Below the pieces are notes generated by a model, which did not search any database, had not been told where the DNA came from, and saw nothing but the letters and a program-made list of their open reading frames with translations. A program made the translations under genes and the position numbers. Below, one piece after another: positions 61,847 through 64,000 of a stretch of 64,000 nucleotides of DNA (the stretch's first letter is position 1; each line of letters opens with the position of its first letter). The DNA is from Anaerolineae bacterium (GTDB taxonomy: Bacteria; Chloroflexota; Anaerolineae; Aggregatilineales; Phototrophicaceae): NCBI GenBank assembly GCA_017303635.1, contig JAFLCG010000014.1, forward strand, positions 1 to 64,000, in the 5' to 3' direction.

Positions 61847-62721
61847 GAGTTCCCCCCTGCGACGCGGAGTGTATGGCGTACGACTTCAGCGGCGATATCC
61901 ACCCCGGTAGGTGCGCTGCTGTTGCGGAACTCCATCGTGTGGTTGACCTCGTTGACCAGATAACCCCGTTCCGGGTCTTCCATCACATCAATGGCAAGGA
62001 TGCCGCCTCCGACTGCACGCGCAGTGCGTAGGCATATATCCGCTAATTCGGGTGTCACCGGGCAGTTTGACGCTTTGCCACCACGGGCTGTATTGGTGAT
62101 CCAGTGCGGAGAGTCCCGGTAGATCGCGCAGATGGCTTGGTCGCCAACGACAAAGGCTCGAATGTCCCGGCCCGGTTTACGAATGAGTTCCTGTGTATAG
62201 AACAGGTGGAGACTGTAATCCCCAAGCGTTTCCCGGTGTTCAATCACCGCTTCGGCTGCATCACGATCATTGACTCTCGCCAGCATTCTTCCCCAAGAAC
62301 CCGTGACTGGCTTGAGGACAGCGGGATAGCCGATCTGTTCAATCGCTCGCAGGGTGCTTTCCGACTCAAAGCTCAGACGAGCACTGGGTTGGGGCACACC
62401 CGCTTTGGTTAGCGCAATGGTGGTGCGGAACTTATCCGCACACGTTGAGGCTGTCTGAAAGCTGTTAATGGCGTTCACGCCCCAGTTTTCCAGCATCGCC
62501 AGTGTATAGAGACCCCGTGAGGTGCTGACGCTCCGTTCGAGTACTACGTCGTAGTCATGCCAAGCGGTACCCGTGGGGGAGGATTGCTCCGGCCCGGCAG
62601 TGATGTCAAAGATGATTTCCCGGTCATTGATGATTTCTGGTTCAACACCCTGCGCCTGAAAGGCACTGATGAGCAGTTTTTCTTCCGGACGGATGTGCGA
62701 AATGACGATGCCGACTCGCAT
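61843..62721 (-). CDS. lysX: LysW-aminoadipate/glutamate ligase
   Basis: 292 residues, ATP-grasp ligase: PAVLKPVTGSWGRML for ATP, NTARGGKASNCP for the substrate loop and LVNEVNHTMEFRNSSAPTGVDIA, the conserved C-terminal mark. It ligates aminoadipate (or glutamate in arginine synthesis) to the C-terminal Glu of LysW. It starts 2 bases after the lysW stop. Confidence 0.93.
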   Translation of the reverse strand: MRVGIVISHIRPEEKLLISAFQAQGVEPEIINDREIIFDITAGPEQSSPTGTAWHDYDVVLERSVSTSRGLYTLAMLENWGVNAINSFQTASTCADKFRTTIALTKAGVPQPSARLSFESESTLRAIEQIGYPAVLKPVTGSWGRMLARVNDRDAAEAVIEHRETLGDYSLHLFYTQELIRKPGRDIRAFVVGDQAICAIYRDSPHWITNTARGGKASNCPVTPELADICLRTARAVGGGILAIDVMEDPERGYLVNEVNHTMEFRNSSAPTGVDIAAEVVRHTLRVAGGNS

Positions 62722-62723
62722 GA

Positions 62724-62888
62724 CTATTCGCCCCAGTCTTCCTGTACTTCCGGCGCGCGATCGAGTGTCAACGGGTTCAGGCTGATGATCTCCAGTTCAG
62801 TGCCACAATCCGGGCAGGGCAACAGCTCGTGCTGCATGGCGTTAGCAGGGATTGTGATGGCGGCTCCGCATTCAGGGCATTCTGGCAT
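62724..62888 (-). CDS. lysW: Amino-group carrier protein LysW
   Basis: 54 residues, too short for many gene finders. Zinc-finger cysteines C4, C7, C25 and C28 (MPECPECGAAI, CPDCGTELEI) and the conserved C-terminus EDWGE, whose last Glu is the attachment point. I chose the ATG at 62888; another at 62894 gives two more residues, but GAGGA is better spaced for 62888. It is the first gene of the lysine operon and is preceded by the attenuator region. Confidence 0.95.
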   Translation of the reverse strand: MPECPECGAAITIPANAMQHELLPCPDCGTELEIISLNPLTLDRAPEVQEDWGE

Positions 62889-62937
62889 GTTCATGTTCCT
62901 CACTCACTTTCGTTAAAGACCGATACTGAAAATAAAA

Positions 62938-62971
62938 CCGCCGCCAGATCTCGTACGAGGTCTGGCGGCGG
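62938..62971 (-). terminator. Attenuator terminator 2, upstream of lysW
   Basis: On the minus strand the arm CCGCCGCCAGACCTCG faces CGAGATCTGGCGGCGG around a TA loop: a 16-base stem with a single C-A mismatch, followed by TTTTATTTTC. The 5' arm holds CCAGACC, which is an exact partner of GGTCTGG at the end of the second leader frame (63002-63008 on the plus strand), and the mismatch falls inside that segment, so the alternative pairing is the perfect one. Lies 44 bases before the lysW start. Confidence 0.85.
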
Positions 62972-62997
62972 TGACGACCCTTTGGGACAGGGCGCAG

Positions 62998-63066
62998 CTA
63001 ACCAGACCGTATGGGCGGCTTCTTGCTCAACTTCCGCTTGGTTTCAACGTATTTGCCGATGACCAT
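62998..63066 (-). CDS. Leader peptide 2, Lys/Arg-rich
   Basis: 22-residue frame on the minus strand starting MVIGKYVETKRKLSKKPP and ending IRSG. It has seven Lys or Arg residues, with Lys at 5, 10, 12, 15 and 16. Weak ribosome-binding site GGAG 12 bases upstream. Its final codons contain GGTCTGG, which can pair with the terminator 2 arm. A ribosome pausing at Lys 15-16 would leave GGTCTGG free; one that reaches the stop codon would cover it. No known protein matches; expected only as a regulatory peptide. Confidence 0.6.
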   Translation of the reverse strand: MVIGKYVETKRKLSKKPPIRSG

Positions 63067-63085
63067 GCTGGTTAGGCTCCACTCA

Positions 63086-63115
63086 AACAAAAAACCCGCC
63101 GTGTCCGGGCGGGTT
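63086..63115 (-). terminator. Attenuator terminator 1
   Basis: Minus strand AACCCGCC (63108-63115) and GGCGGGTT (63093-63100) form an 8-base stem with a 7-base loop, followed by TTTTTTG. The loop and inner arm contain CCCGGAC, an exact partner of GTCCGGG just after the first leader stop (63151-63157). It separates the first leader frame from the second. Confidence 0.85.
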
Positions 63116-63158
63116 CGTTTGCGATCGTTCGTTCATCACAACGCGAAAATCCCGGACG

Positions 63159-63209
63159 TTAGTCGGGTAGCTGCTTCTTCGCCTTCTTGATGAACATTGA
63201 CTGAGTCAT
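63159..63209 (-). CDS. Leader peptide 1, Lys-rich
   Basis: 16-residue frame, MTQSMFIKKAKKQLPD, with Lys-Lys-Ala-Lys-Lys at 8-12 and a TAA stop. AAGGGA lies upstream but is about 15 bases from the ATG, so translation is uncertain. GTCCGGG begins one base after the stop and would be covered by a terminating ribosome, but free if it pauses at the Lys codons. Followed by terminator 1. Confidence 0.55.
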   Translation of the reverse strand: MTQSMFIKKAKKQLPD

Positions 63210-63233
63210 GATTAACTGCGTCCCTTATTGCAA

Positions 63234-63292
63234 CGTTCTAGAACGATACCGGATAGGCGCAAAAATGCCTATGTGTATTCTGTCTGAATACA
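63234..63292 (-). promoter_or_regulatory. Operator-like palindromes and possible promoter of the lysine operon
   Basis: CGTTCTAGAACG (63234-63245) is a perfect 12-base palindrome and, on the minus strand, TTGCGC-16 bases-TAGAAC lies over it and could act as a promoter before leader 1. Further upstream are ATAGGC/GCCTAT and TGTATTC-5-GAATACA (63274-63292), perfect short inverted repeats after the metal permease stop, which may end that gene's transcript or bind a metal regulator. Confidence 0.45.
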
Positions 63293-63309
63293 TCTGTGCA
63301 TAATGATCA

Positions 63310-64000
63310 TCAGGACCCGGTTCGCAACGTTTGCTCAAAGCTCAGGGCCGCCCGCACGCCGGGTTCAGTCAACTGCACACGATTCTGTGTTATCACGATG
63401 AGCTGCAATCGCCGCAACCGCCGGAGCACTTGTTGGGTGCGCGCAGGTGTCCACCGGAAGTGCTGATGCAGGGTATCGGTTGCTAATTCCTGACTGGCTT
63501 CCAATGTTTCCTGATGATTCAGGATGTGGCCCATCACCACCTGGTCTTCAAAATGCCGCCGTTGATTCTGCCGCCGCAGCATAGCTGCAACAAAGCCCTG
63601 TTCCGGGGAGAGCGCCCAAGCCAGCAAGAAGACGATAAATTGAGCGATGACCATGGCTGCAGAGATGGATGTGTTCCAAGTTAAACCGGGTATGAGTTCA
63701 CTGAATGGCAGCCAGCCAAGCAGGTTTGCGCGAGCCAGATCATAGCCGACCAGAGCAGAAATTGCTCCGAGGAACGGACTGAGTATCAGCATCCAGCCCA
63801 ATCGGTGGGTCAATAGATAGGCAGTGGCAGGGGGGATAATGAAGAAGGCAACCACCAATACTGCTCCCACAGCATCAAAGGCTCCGACTGCAGTGATGCT
63901 CACCAGAATCATCAACGTGTAATGCAGCCAGCCGGGCTTGAAGCCTAAGGCCCGCGCTAATGCAGCGTCGAAACTTGCCAGCTTTAACTCTTTGTAGAAG
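63310..64000 (-). CDS. ABC-3 metal permease with C-terminal winged-helix-like extension, 5' part missing
   Basis: The minus-strand frame stays open to the window edge; 230 residues are visible. LFYKELKLASFDAALARALGF and VLVVAFFIIPPATAYLLTHRLG are the marks of ZnuB/MntB-type metal permeases, with the C-terminal membrane segments. From about the last 70 residues a soluble extension follows (LATDTLHQHFRWTPARTQQVLRRLRRLQLIV), like a winged-helix DNA-binding unit. A zinc- or manganese-type importer with a fused regulatory domain is proposed; the start is outside the window. Confidence 0.8.
   Translation of the reverse strand, partial: FYKELKLASFDAALARALGFKPGWLHYTLMILVSITAVGAFDAVGAVLVVAFFIIPPATAYLLTHRLGWMLILSPFLGAISALVGYDLARANLLGWLPFSELIPGLTWNTSISAAMVIAQFIVFLLAWALSPEQGFVAAMLRRQNQRRHFEDQVVMGHILNHQETLEASQELATDTLHQHFRWTPARTQQVLRRLRRLQLIVITQNRVQLTEPGVRAALSFEQTLRTGS

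Noticed and set aside
62557..62916. Plus-strand frame of 119 residues over lysW
   Set aside because: lysW on the minus strand has zinc cysteines, the EDWGE tail and operon context.
1..64000. CRISPR array, tRNA or rRNA genes, transposase or integrase genes
   Set aside because: No regular spaced repeats, no clear tRNA T-arm/acceptor pattern and no recombinase motif were seen; a covariance-model search would be needed to be sure for tRNA.

Overview
The window looks like a chromosomal segment of a member of Chloroflexota, most likely Anaerolineae or a close relative. I infer this from the gene content: an amino-group carrier (LysW) lysine operon, a Ser/Thr kinase with an extracellular SH3 plus NBR1-like tail, Pro/Thr-rich surface proteins, a fused CrtYc/CrtYd lycopene cyclase next to a CruF-like hydratase, and paired multi-membrane GT-C-like proteins. 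No tRNA, rRNA, CRISPR array or intact insertion sequence was seen.

Layout. 1-2.8 kb: two unknown genes, a small HTH regulator with TAGAC-type repeats upstream, and a membrane protein with an Excalibur domain; this stretch looks GC-richer and more accessory than the rest. 3.0-10.3 kb: an AAA ATPase with a response regulator, an SDR enzyme, then obg-nadD-tandem solute-binding protein. 10.3-10.65 kb: a gene-free stretch with nested helices, closed by a strong terminator. 10.6-17.0 kb: two EamA transporters, superoxide dismutase, fumarase C and a receptor-like Ser/Thr kinase. 17.1-28.3 kb: a carbohydrate locus (ribokinase, ABC importer lacking its ATPase, 2-hydroxyacid dehydrogenase, cupin phosphoglucose isomerase, FGGY kinase, shikimate-dehydrogenase-like enzyme, KDPG-aldolase-like enzyme, fucose-isomerase-like enzyme) that matches no pathway I know. 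28.5-41.5 kb: carbamoyltransferase with small membrane partners, SGNH hydrolase, two large membrane glycosyltransferase-like paralogues, sugar-nucleotide epimerases and a polyprenyl-phosphate-sugar-synthase-like GT2, suggesting surface glycan or glycolipid synthesis. 41.6-44.2 kb: GSDH-type dehydrogenase and two small membrane proteins. 44.3-52.2 kb: a minus-strand carotenoid operon (crtI, crtB, lycopene cyclase, unknown membrane protein, CruF-like, PlsY-like, GT2, second CrtI-like) that fits synthesis of a monocyclic hydroxy-carotenoid glycoside, possibly acylated. 52.4-54.3 kb: amylosucrase-like GH13. 54.9-62.9 kb: a nine-gene overlapping operon lysW-X-Y-Z-J-S-T-U-K for lysine from 2-oxoglutarate. 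63.3 kb to the right edge: an ABC-3 metal permease with a C-terminal winged-helix-like extension.

The most interesting signal is in the 420 bases upstream of lysW: two very short Lys/Arg-rich reading frames, each followed by an intrinsic terminator on the same strand, and each with a 7-base segment at its 3' end that can pair with the terminator's ascending arm or loop. This is the arrangement expected for ribosome-mediated attenuation, here apparently doubled in series, in front of a lysine biosynthesis operon.

Other notable signals: a palindrome with core GGAAC-N4-GTTCC recurring at gene ends (about 10.6, 25.8, 37.5 and, degenerate, 54.8 kb); a structured non-coding stretch at 10.35-10.52 kb; inverted repeats at two divergent or regulatory regions (2.94 and 21.67 kb); and a plus-oriented terminator facing lysK.
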